A stretch of 64,000 nucleotides of DNA from 2-02-FULL-55-14 sp964581115. Lineage in GTDB: Bacteria; Bacteroidota; Ignavibacteria; UBA10030. The notes under the pieces were generated by a model. It was not told where the DNA came from. It made no database searches and saw nothing but the letters and a program-made list of their open reading frames with translations. Shown one piece after another: positions 8,543 through 16,120 of this stretch (position 1 is the first letter of the stretch; the number at the start of each line of letters is the position of its first letter). Made by a program: the position numbers and the translations under genes. The stretch is from assembly GCA_964581115.1 (NCBI GenBank), contig CAZOMY010000013.1, positions 1 to 64,000 on the forward strand, read 5' to 3'.

Positions 8543-8707
8543 CAAAGGGCATGCTGAGGGCGGGAGGGATGGAGTGAAGGAGTTCGAACAGAGCAGTTCT
8601 TGGTCCCGGTCAGGATTCGGGCAGATCTGATGTGGGGCACCACTCGAAGCCTCAGTATCCACGATTGCCTGGGAACGTCATAGCGAAGTCATCATCGAAA
8701 ACACGAC

Positions 8708-9670
8708 ATGGAACTCTCAAAGGAACTGATGTCTGCCGCCAAGGTGGCGGTGGTCGACTGCATGGGACTGAGACCGGGCGAGACCGTTCTCGTGATCACG
8801 GATGAGCCGCTCCGCAAGATCGGCCATGCGCTGTGGCGTGCAACCAGGGAGCAAGGGAACGAAGCGATCCTGACGGAGATCATTCCGAGAAGGTCGAATG
8901 GGGAGAATCCACCGCCGGCGGTCGCCGAACTCATGACGAAGGTCGACCTCGTCCTCTGTCCAACCTCGAAATCGCTGACGCACACCGACGCCAGGCGTGC
9001 GGCGAGCGCCGTCGGTGTCAGGATCGGCACACTCCCTGGAGTGACGGAAGAGATCATGGTCCGTTGCATGAATGCCGACTACCACGCGATCGCCGACCGC
9101 ACGCACCGGGTGTGCCGTCGGATGGAACAAACGAAGATGGTGCGGGTCACGGCCCCCGGTGGAACCGACATCACGTTCCCTATCACGGGCCGAAAGGCGC
9201 ACGCGAGCACAGGCCTGTTCCGGGAGAAAGGATTGTGGGGCAATCTGCCGACCGGCGAAGCATACCTTGCTCCCGTCGAGGGTGAGACCCAGGGCGTGGT
9301 TGTAGTGGACGGATCAATGGCCGGTATCGGAAAGCTTTCGGCGCCGATCACGATCGCTGTCCGGGGCGGATTTGCGGAGGAGATCACCGGCGGACCGGAG
9401 GCGGCGGTGCTGCAACGGTTGCTCGAGCCGCACGGAAAGCCCGCGAGGACTGTTGCGGAATTCGGCATCGGCACAAACGACAAGGCGATCCTCTCGGGCG
9501 TGATCCTCGAGGATGAGAAGGTCATGGGAACGATCCATATCGCGTTCGGAGATAATGCGAGCATGGGGGGAACCGTGCATGTCGCCAGCCACTTGGACGG
9601 GCTCGTGCTCAAGCCGACGGTGACTTTCGATGGTGTCGAAGTGATGAAGGACGGACAGCTACTCATCTGA
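8708..9670 (+). CDS. M29-type leucyl aminopeptidase
   Basis: 320 residues resembling the M29 (aminopeptidase T/AmpS) family: LPTGEAYLAPVEG in the middle, then EFGIGTND, GTIHIAFGDN and a closing ASHLDGLVL region where the H and D metal ligands are expected. It is shorter than the ~410 residues typical of aminopeptidase T, with a compact N-terminal domain (LRPGETVLVITDE). It should remove N-terminal residues from peptides in the cytoplasm using a two-metal centre. It fits the peptide-use theme of the preceding genes. The 165-bp gap upstream shows no convincing promoter. Confidence 0.85.
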   Translation: MELSKELMSAAKVAVVDCMGLRPGETVLVITDEPLRKIGHALWRATREQGNEAILTEIIPRRSNGENPPPAVAELMTKVDLVLCPTSKSLTHTDARRAASAVGVRIGTLPGVTEEIMVRCMNADYHAIADRTHRVCRRMEQTKMVRVTAPGGTDITFPITGRKAHASTGLFREKGLWGNLPTGEAYLAPVEGETQGVVVVDGSMAGIGKLSAPITIAVRGGFAEEITGGPEAAVLQRLLEPHGKPARTVAEFGIGTNDKAILSGVILEDEKVMGTIHIAFGDNASMGGTVHVASHLDGLVLKPTVTFDGVEVMKDGQLLI

Positions 9671-10099
9671 GAACTGGCAGAAGGGGGTTTCGCGCCTGCC
9701 CGACGGCAGTGCGATCAATTCTCGGCGGCCAAGCAGCGTCCGTAGCGGTCCATGGAGATCCTCTGCGCGGAGTTCGCAGCAATCAGAGAGCATGCTGACC
9801 AACGCATCCAGCGAAGAGAGAACAAAGATTGGGGAGAAGGAGTCCAGGCGAAGAACTCGAGATGGAGAGAAAGAATAAAGGAGGAGTTGTAAGCTTTTGC
9901 GCATGAATGCTCCGCTTGCCTCTGAAGGCTGACGCACAGGGCAAATGGTGGACTCTCAAGAAAGAATAGACGGCACAACCACCACGGCGAAAAACGCTTA
10001 AATCATACGAAATCAGGCGCTTATCGTTGGAACTGATTGCCCGATTTGCACGTTTTAAACGTCGCTCATCGGGCATTCATTTTATCCATTGACCAGACC
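9671..10099. other. 429-bp non-coding region before a TonB receptor, with a 13-bp palindrome
   Basis: No credible gene is seen; the short minus-strand frames lack family features and starts. The left part is purine-rich on the + strand (about 9810-9890). ACGTTTTAAACGT at 10050-10062 is a perfect palindrome around a central T, lying 37 nt before the receptor start, and could be an operator. No TAnnTT promoter with a good -35 box was found for the downstream gene. Confidence 0.5.
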
Positions 10100-12370
10100 A
10101 TGCGGACCTTCGTGCTCGTGCTTCTGCTTCCCTTGGCGACGTTTGCCCAAACCGTGACTCCCTCCGGCACGATCCGCGGTAAGGTGATCAGCGCGACCAC
10201 CGAAGAACCGATCCTTGGCGCCAACGTCGTCGTGTTAGGAACAGCTCGAGGAGGGGCGACCGACGTCGACGGGGTCTTCATCATCCCCAGCCTTCCGGTA
10301 GGCACCTATTCCGTCAGGGCGTCAGCTGTCGGATACACGCCAATCATCGAGACCGACATCGTCGTGAACGGCATCAGGCCGGCAGACGTCGTCATACGAC
10401 TGTCGGAATCGGAATTGGCCGTTGAGGGCGTGCAGGTCACGGCCAGCTATTTTCAGAAGCTGCCCGACAAGCCGGTGAGCACGCTGACGCAATCGAATGA
10501 AGAGATCCGCCGCCTCCCTGGCGGCCTCGAAGATGTCGTACGAGCCATTTCGATCCTTCCCGGAGTGGCACAGGTGCAGGCCGGCCGCAACGATCTCATC
10601 GTTCGCGGAGGCGCGCCGTCGGAAAACCTCTTTCTCATCGACAACATCGAAGTCCCCAATATCAACCATTTCGGCACGCAGGGGGCGAGCGGCGGGCCGT
10701 TGAGCTACATTAACCTGGATTTTGTGCGGGAGACTTCATTCTCGACGGGGGGCTTCGGATCGCGATACGGAGACAAGCTCTCGTCGGTCCTGACGATCAA
10801 CCTTCGCGACGGTCGTGACGACCAGATCGGCGGGAAGGGCACGATCTCGGCCTCGCAATTCGGCCTGAACATCGAAGGTCCCATCGCTGAGGGGGGCACG
10901 TTCTTGTTCTCGGCGCGTCGCAGCTATCTCGACTTCATCTTCAAGGCGGCAGGGTTCGGGTTCGTGCCCGAGTACTGGGACCTTCTCGGCAAGGCGCAGT
11001 TTCGTTTGAGCCCGAATGATGAACTTCGCATCATCGGCGTCGCGGCGCTGGACAACGTCCGCTTCTTCAATGAGACGGAAGACCAGCGATTTGACAACTC
11101 CAGGATCCTCGGCAACGACCAGGACCAGATCGTTGGGGGAGTGACATGGAAGCACCTGTTCGGTTCGGGCTTTACGAGCCTCACCGTCAGCCGCGTCGAT
11201 GTGGCGTACGACTTCCTGCAGAGCGACTCGGTTCTGGTCCCCATCTTCCAAAGCTTGTCTCGCGAAGTGGAGACCACCGTTCGCGGAGACCTCGTTTGGC
11301 TGCTTCCGGGCAACGTTGAGCTGACGGGAGGGCTCGCTTCGAAAACGATCGCGTTCCGCAGCGACGTGGCTTTGCGGCCGTTCGGAACGAACTTCGGCCA
11401 GGTCCTGTCGCTGTCGTCCTCGTTACGCACCGGCGGATGGAAGGGCTCGGCCTACGCGCAGGCAGCGAAGACGTTCGGGCACACCCGCTTCATTGCCGGG
11501 GTGCGCGGTGACTACTTTGACCTGATCCAATCTCCGGTGGTATTTGCTCCGCGCCTGTCGCTGTCGCATGCCCTCAACCCGGTGTTGAATCTCAATGCAT
11601 CCGCCGGCCGCTACTATCAATCGCCTTCGTACATCTGGCTGGTCAGCAATCCGCAGAACCGCACGCTCGATCCGATCCGCGCAGACCAGGTGGTGCTTGG
11701 CGCCGACCTCCAGCTACGACCCGACACAAAGCTTTCGCTCGAGGTGTATCGCAAGTGGTATGACGACTATCCGGCAAGCACTACGCGCACATATCTCGTC
11801 ATGGCGAATACGGGGGCCGGATTCGGCGGCTCGGAAGACGGGTATGCTGCTTTCGGTATCGACCCTCTCGTCAATGGCGGCGAGGGAAGCGCGCAAGGTG
11901 TCGAGTTGCTGCTGCAAAAGAAGCTCTCCGAGGTACCCTGCTACGGCACGGTGAGCGTAAGCTATAACGTCTCGGAATTCCGGGCGTTGGACGGCGTCTT
12001 ACGGCCCAGCAATTGGGACCAGCGCTGGATCGTCAACGTTGGCGGGGGGTACATCCTCGACGAGCATTGGGAGTTCAGCACCAGGTTCCGCCTCGCGACC
12101 GGCCGGCCCTACACGCCCTATGGCCCGGGCGGACTTCAGGATCCCGCTCTGGTCAACACGCTGAGAGTGGGCACCAACCACAGTCTGGATGTTCGGGTCG
12201 ACCGACGGTGGATGTTCGACCGCTGGAATCTGATCACCTACATCGACATCCAGAACATCTACAACCGTCAACCGCTTGACGTGCCTCGATTCAACGAGCG
12301 GACGGGACGCGTGGAGACAAACGACTCGATCGGTCTGTTGCCGACGATCGGCATCAGCGCGGAGTTCTGA
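10100..12370 (+). CDS. TonB-dependent outer-membrane receptor
   Basis: 756 residues. A signal peptide (MRTFVLVLLLPLATFAQ) is followed by a carboxypeptidase-regulatory-like beta-sandwich (about residues 25-105: SGTIRGKVISATTEEPILGANV), a plug domain with LPGVAQVQAGRNDLIVRGGAPSEN split by the usual GGLEDVVRAI helix, and a large barrel ending in AEF. It should import a bound ligand across the outer membrane with TonB energy; the substrate is not evident. It stands alone, with no SusD-like partner. ATG 10100 was chosen over the upstream in-frame start (10037) because the signal peptide begins there. Confidence 0.9.
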   Translation: MRTFVLVLLLPLATFAQTVTPSGTIRGKVISATTEEPILGANVVVLGTARGGATDVDGVFIIPSLPVGTYSVRASAVGYTPIIETDIVVNGIRPADVVIRLSESELAVEGVQVTASYFQKLPDKPVSTLTQSNEEIRRLPGGLEDVVRAISILPGVAQVQAGRNDLIVRGGAPSENLFLIDNIEVPNINHFGTQGASGGPLSYINLDFVRETSFSTGGFGSRYGDKLSSVLTINLRDGRDDQIGGKGTISASQFGLNIEGPIAEGGTFLFSARRSYLDFIFKAAGFGFVPEYWDLLGKAQFRLSPNDELRIIGVAALDNVRFFNETEDQRFDNSRILGNDQDQIVGGVTWKHLFGSGFTSLTVSRVDVAYDFLQSDSVLVPIFQSLSREVETTVRGDLVWLLPGNVELTGGLASKTIAFRSDVALRPFGTNFGQVLSLSSSLRTGGWKGSAYAQAAKTFGHTRFIAGVRGDYFDLIQSPVVFAPRLSLSHALNPVLNLNASAGRYYQSPSYIWLVSNPQNRTLDPIRADQVVLGADLQLRPDTKLSLEVYRKWYDDYPASTTRTYLVMANTGAGFGGSEDGYAAFGIDPLVNGGEGSAQGVELLLQKKLSEVPCYGTVSVSYNVSEFRALDGVLRPSNWDQRWIVNVGGGYILDEHWEFSTRFRLATGRPYTPYGPGGLQDPALVNTLRVGTNHSLDVRVDRRWMFDRWNLITYIDIQNIYNRQPLDVPRFNERTGRVETNDSIGLLPTIGISAEF

Positions 12371-12375
12371 CGGGC

Positions 12376-12404
12376 TTTTGTTCGTCGGATGTTCGTGGTA
12401 TATT
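12376..12404 (+). promoter_or_regulatory. Promoter for the 12433-12933 gene
   Basis: TATATT at 12399-12404, preceded by TTTGTT (12377-12382, 16-nt spacer) or TTTTGT (12376-12381, 17-nt spacer). The predicted start of transcription is about 20 nt before ATG 12433. Confidence 0.6.
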
Positions 12405-12432
12405 ACAAAACCACGAATGAGTATTGGGACGT

Positions 12433-12933
12433 ATGGACCGACGAACGATCGTTGCAGTCGTCATGCTCGGGGCGATGCTCACCACGGGCCTGAAAGCCCA
12501 GGTAAGCGCCTCCGGACTGTCGCGCGCCGAGAGCATGGGGAGATCCGTCTACGGCCTCGGCATCGCGGCCGGGTATTCCTCGGGGGTCGGCATCAGCTTC
12601 CGATCGCATCTTCCCTCGAAGTCATCTCTCCAAGGGGTCTTCGGCATCATCAAGACGTCGTCTACGCTCTACATGAGCATTGGCGCGGAATACCAGTATG
12701 ACCTGGTTCGAGGCAATCAAACGCGTTTCTTTGCCGTGGGTTCGACGGGGTACTTCTACCGAGGCAGTGATCGCAATGAAGTCAACGGACCGTTCCGTGT
12801 CGGCGCCGGCATCGGGGCCGAGTTCAACCTTCGTGAAGCGATCCATGTGACGCTCGCCGGCCAGTTCGTCTATGCCTCGAATCACACCGTTCTTCCGCTT
12901 CCGCAGGTCGCCCTCCATTACTATTTCTTCTAG
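12433..12933 (+). CDS. Small predicted outer-membrane beta-barrel protein
   Basis: 166 residues with a signal peptide (DRRTIVAVVMLGAMLTTGLKAQ) and a barrel-like pattern of alternating strands that ends in HYYFF, a good outer-membrane C-terminal signature. Size and strand number suggest an 8-stranded OmpA/OmpW-like barrel, but no named family is recognised. An in-frame TTG (12424) adds three residues; ATG 12433 is preferred. It lies between a TonB receptor and arfB with its own promoter. Confidence 0.65.
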   Translation: MDRRTIVAVVMLGAMLTTGLKAQVSASGLSRAESMGRSVYGLGIAAGYSSGVGISFRSHLPSKSSLQGVFGIIKTSSTLYMSIGAEYQYDLVRGNQTRFFAVGSTGYFYRGSDRNEVNGPFRVGAGIGAEFNLREAIHVTLAGQFVYASNHTVLPLPQVALHYYFF

Positions 12934-12996
12934 GAGGTGAGCCGTGCGACTCGCGGTGGGGTCGGGCCCGCGCAGTGATACGCTGACGTTGGGCTT

Positions 12997-13422
12997 ATGA
13001 ACGCCTCGAGGCGACCGATCGTCATCCCTCCAGCCGCACTCCGGTTCCGCACCTCTCGCAGCTCCGGCCCCGGCGGGCAGAATGTCAACAAGCTGGACAC
13101 CCGCGTGGAAGCGGTCATCGACATTGACCTCCTTCCCGGACTCTCCGCCGACGACCGGTTCCGGATTCGGCAGATCGTACGCCACCGCTTGAACGCCGAC
13201 GGTCATCTCAGCATCGTTTCTCAGCGATCCCGCAGCCAGTGGCAGAATCGGCAGTTGGCCCTGCAGCGAGCGATCGAATTGATCGAAGCGGCTCTGCAAC
13301 CGCGCGCCCCCCGCGTGCCGACCCGTCCGACCGCCGGTTCCAAGAAGAAGCGTGTTGAATCCAAGCGCCGTCGTTCGGCAGTGAAGGTCCATCGTCGACG
13401 TCCGTCAGGAGACGAGAATTGA
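12997..13422 (+). CDS. arfB: Ribosome-rescue peptidyl-tRNA hydrolase ArfB
   Basis: 141 residues. The release-factor-like catalytic domain shows SSGPGGQNVNK with the GGQ at residues 26-28, which hydrolyses peptidyl-tRNA on stalled ribosomes. The C-terminal tail is strongly basic (KKKRVESKRRRSAVKVHRRR), as needed to occupy the empty mRNA channel. Together they distinguish ArfB (YaeJ) from true release factors, which are longer and have codon-reading domains. Confidence 0.95.
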   Translation: MNASRRPIVIPPAALRFRTSRSSGPGGQNVNKLDTRVEAVIDIDLLPGLSADDRFRIRQIVRHRLNADGHLSIVSQRSRSQWQNRQLALQRAIELIEAALQPRAPRVPTRPTAGSKKKRVESKRRRSAVKVHRRRPSGDEN

Positions 13423-13489
13423 ACAGCGCGGTGGAACCGAAGTTCGATCCACAGCGTTCACATCCTGACGCTCCACACCCGGAGGAACC

Positions 13490-14068
13490 ATGTTCACGCT
13501 GATCCTGTCGCTCACGCTCATGTCCAACGCCATCGTCGCTTCTCTCCCCGCGGAGCATCCGTCGGGCAACGCTCCACAAGAGCCCAAGCTCTACACCTTC
13601 ACCGTCAAAACCATCGACGGTGAGGAACGGTCCCTCAGTGCTTACAAAGGAACGGTCCTGTTGATCGTCAACGTGGCGTCGAAGTGCGGCTACACTCGGC
13701 AGTACGAAGGTCTCGAAAAGCTCTACGACCAGTACAAGGACCGCGGTTTCATGGTACTCGGATTCCCGGCCAACGACTTCCTCTGGCAGGAACCCGGCAC
13801 CGATGCCGAGATCAAGCAGTTCTGTTCGGCCACCTACGGCGTTTCGTTCGACATGTTCTCGAAGATCAGCGTCAAGGGGAGCGACCAGCATCCATTATAC
13901 GCTTACTTGACGGAGGAGTCGCCCGTGAAAGGGGCGGTCAAATGGAACTTCCAGAAGTATCTTGTGGACAGACGTGGGAATGTGATCGCAAAGTTCGCGC
14001 CGGGCGTGGAGCCGCTGGACGAGGAGATTGTGAAGAAGATCGAAGCGGCGTTGAATGAAAAGTCCTGA
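13490..14068 (+). CDS. Glutathione peroxidase-family thiol peroxidase, exported
   Basis: 192 residues. A short hydrophobic N-terminus (MFTLILSLTLMSNAIVASLPA) suggests export. The peroxidase domain has the catalytic Cys in VNVASKCGYTRQ (C66), FPANDFLWQEPGT where many relatives have FPCNQF, and KWNFQKYLVD. The usual second cysteine of FPCNQF is absent and the conserved Gln is Asp, so the resolving mechanism must differ from the standard thioredoxin-dependent type. GGAGG just upstream supports the ATG. A terminator follows directly. Confidence 0.88.
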   Translation: MFTLILSLTLMSNAIVASLPAEHPSGNAPQEPKLYTFTVKTIDGEERSLSAYKGTVLLIVNVASKCGYTRQYEGLEKLYDQYKDRGFMVLGFPANDFLWQEPGTDAEIKQFCSATYGVSFDMFSKISVKGSDQHPLYAYLTEESPVKGAVKWNFQKYLVDRRGNVIAKFAPGVEPLDEEIVKKIEAALNEKS

Positions 14069-14088
14069 TCGTGTATCATCGTAAGGCA

Positions 14089-14127
14089 ACGGGCGGTCGT
14101 CCTGCGGATGGCCGCCCGTTTACTTTT
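14089..14127 (+). terminator. Intrinsic terminator after the glutathione peroxidase
   Basis: ACGGGCGG (14089-14096) pairs with CCGCCCGT (14112-14119), loop of about 15 nt, followed by TTACTTTT. The next promoter starts about 10 nt further on. Confidence 0.85.
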
Positions 14128-14136
14128 CTGCCCTCC

Positions 14137-14165
14137 TTTCTCCTGCATCGACCGCTTCCTATATT
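14137..14165 (+). promoter_or_regulatory. Promoter for pabB-pabC, close to a leaderless start
   Basis: TATATT at 14160-14165 with a weak TTTCTC -35 box 17 nt upstream. Only 5 nt separate the -10 box from ATG 14171, so transcription would begin at or next to the start codon. No Shine-Dalgarno site fits in that space. Confidence 0.5.
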
Positions 14166-14170
14166 GGTCC

Positions 14171-16066
14171 ATGGACGACGAGCAGCTACGCAACGAACTG
14201 ACACGGGACCTCCATGCCCACGGCGGCATTCTCTCGATGGACGGGCTCCGGGCGTTGGATGAGCTGGATGATATCGTCCTGCTCGAGACCCATCGGCCGA
14301 ACGAGCTCGGCGCGACGACCTATCTCTTCGACACCCTTGAAGACGTCATCTGGGCCGACCGCGTCCATGAGGTCGTACCGGCACTCGTGCGTGCACAGAT
14401 GTGGATCGAACGGGGGTATTATGTTGCCGGATATCTCGGATACGAAGCAGCTTCCGCCTTTCTGCCCGTGCCGTCGCGCGATCCCGCGCCAAGTCCCACG
14501 CACCTCGTCTGGCTGGGTGTCTATGCCGACCCGCTCATCGTTCCCCGAACGGGCACCTCGGTGCCTTCGCCGCAGCCGTCGACTGATCTGACGATCTCGG
14601 AGCTGTCGCCCAGAATCTCTCGACGGACGTATCTTGAGTCATTCCGCCGCATCCGCGAATACCTCGAGCGCGGTCATACCTACCAGGTCAACCTGACCTT
14701 TCCGCTCGACGGCCATTTCACAGGGGCTTCGGTCGAACTGTACGCCCGCCTGCGATCGACACAGCCGGTGCCGTACGGAGCGTACATCCGCCATGGCGAC
14801 ATTGCGGTCATTTCGCTTTCGCCCGAGCTGTTCGTCCATGTGGAGCGGGGACGGGCGACGCTCAAACCGATGAAGGGTACGTCGCGGAGGGGACGGTTCA
14901 GCGCCGAGGATGCGGAGCTCATCGAACGATTGAGGAGATCGGAGAAAGACCGCGCTGAGAACCGGATGATCGTCGACCTGCTGCGCAACGACATCGGCCG
15001 GCTGGCGAAGCCGGGAACGGTCAAGGTGCCCGCGTTCTTTTCGATCGAGCAACACCCGACCCTGATCCAGGCGACGAGCACGATCACGGCAATGCTGGCG
15101 GGGCCGACGAACCTCGTCGACCTCTTTCGTGCGCTCTTCCCGTGCGGGTCGGTGACAGGTGCGCCCAAGATCGAAACCATGCGCATCATCAACGAGCTCG
15201 AGCGAGAGCCCCGAGGGGTCTATACGGGGGCCATCGGCTTCTTCGGCCCCGAAGGCCGAGGCACGTTCAGCGTCGCCATCCGAACGCTGGTATCAAACGA
15301 GGAAGAGGGGACCTTCCGGCTTGACGTTGGCAGCGGGGTGACCATCGCTTCGCCCCCGAAAGACGAGTACGAAGAATGCCTGTTGAAGGCCCGCTTCGTC
15401 GAAGCGGAACCGTACGACCATCGGCTGTTCGAGACGATCCTCTGGACTCCACACGATGGGTTGGAGCTGCTGCCGGACCATCTCCGGCGACTGGCGGATT
15501 CCGCGTCGTATTTTGGCTGGCAGGTGGACTTGGAGGAGGTGCGACGGACGCTTCTAAACGAGGCGAGGCGTCTGGAGCAGTCGTCGGAGGGGGTCGGGGC
15601 CTGGCGGGTCCGTCTTGACGTTGACAGCCATGGAGCGCTGCAGGTCGCGTCGAAACCGCTGGATGCGATACCTGACCGGCCGCAGGTCGGCTTCGCCCGC
15701 AAGCGCATCTCGACCGGGGATCGATTCCAGTATCATAAGACCACCCGCAGGGACCTCTACGACCTGCTGATTAAGAAAGCTGAACGACGGGGCTGGTTCG
15801 ACGTTATCGTCTTGAATGAGAGAGGTGAAGTGGCGGAGGGGGCCCGATCGAACGTTGTCATTCGCCGCGGGGATGTCTGGTTGACGCCTCCCGTGGGGTC
15901 GGGCATTCTGGCCGGCATCTATCGAGGTCATCTGCTGAGAGGTCGGCGTCCGTTGGTGCGCGAAGCCGTCCTAAAGACCGAGGATCTGCGGACGGCAGAC
16001 GAGGTCCACTGCTGCAACGCATTGCGAGGTCTTCTGCGCGTCGAACTGGTGTGGAAGGAGATCTGA
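14171..16066 (+). CDS. pabBC: Fused aminodeoxychorismate synthase component I / aminodeoxychorismate lyase (PabB-PabC)
   Basis: 631 residues in two enzymes of the p-aminobenzoate branch of folate synthesis. Residues 1 to about 380 are the chorismate-binding PabB part, with LKPMKGTSRRG, DRAENRMIVDLLRND, GSVTGAPKIETM and GVYTGAIGFF. From about 415 the fold-type IV PLP lyase follows (FETILWTPHDGLELLPDHL), with the PLP lysine expected in FQYHKTTRRDLYD and NERGEVAEGARSNV near the end. The fusion couples formation of aminodeoxychorismate from chorismate to its cleavage to PABA. The glutamine amidotransferase PabA is not in view. ATG 14171 fits domain length; the frame is open back to 14108 across a terminator. 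Confidence 0.92.
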   Translation: MDDEQLRNELTRDLHAHGGILSMDGLRALDELDDIVLLETHRPNELGATTYLFDTLEDVIWADRVHEVVPALVRAQMWIERGYYVAGYLGYEAASAFLPVPSRDPAPSPTHLVWLGVYADPLIVPRTGTSVPSPQPSTDLTISELSPRISRRTYLESFRRIREYLERGHTYQVNLTFPLDGHFTGASVELYARLRSTQPVPYGAYIRHGDIAVISLSPELFVHVERGRATLKPMKGTSRRGRFSAEDAELIERLRRSEKDRAENRMIVDLLRNDIGRLAKPGTVKVPAFFSIEQHPTLIQATSTITAMLAGPTNLVDLFRALFPCGSVTGAPKIETMRIINELEREPRGVYTGAIGFFGPEGRGTFSVAIRTLVSNEEEGTFRLDVGSGVTIASPPKDEYEECLLKARFVEAEPYDHRLFETILWTPHDGLELLPDHLRRLADSASYFGWQVDLEEVRRTLLNEARRLEQSSEGVGAWRVRLDVDSHGALQVASKPLDAIPDRPQVGFARKRISTGDRFQYHKTTRRDLYDLLIKKAERRGWFDVIVLNERGEVAEGARSNVVIRRGDVWLTPPVGSGILAGIYRGHLLRGRRPLVREAVLKTEDLRTADEVHCCNALRGLLRVELVWKEI

Positions 16067-16082
16067 CCCGGGTCTCATCTCG

Positions 16083-16111
16083 TTGGAACTGCCCCGCAAA
16101 TCGGCTAGATT
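16083..16111 (+). promoter_or_regulatory. Promoter for the TonB receptor-DUF4249 operon
   Basis: TTGGAA (16083-16088), 17-nt spacer, TAGATT (16106-16111). Only 9 nt lie between the -10 box and GTG 16121, so the transcript would have almost no 5' leader. Confidence 0.7.
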
Positions 16112-16120
16112 GAATACCTC

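Noticed and set aside
9671..10099. tRNA or small RNA gene in the largest gap
   Set aside because: No cloverleaf, TTCRANY-type T-loop or convincing terminator was found there; short minus frames show no protein features.
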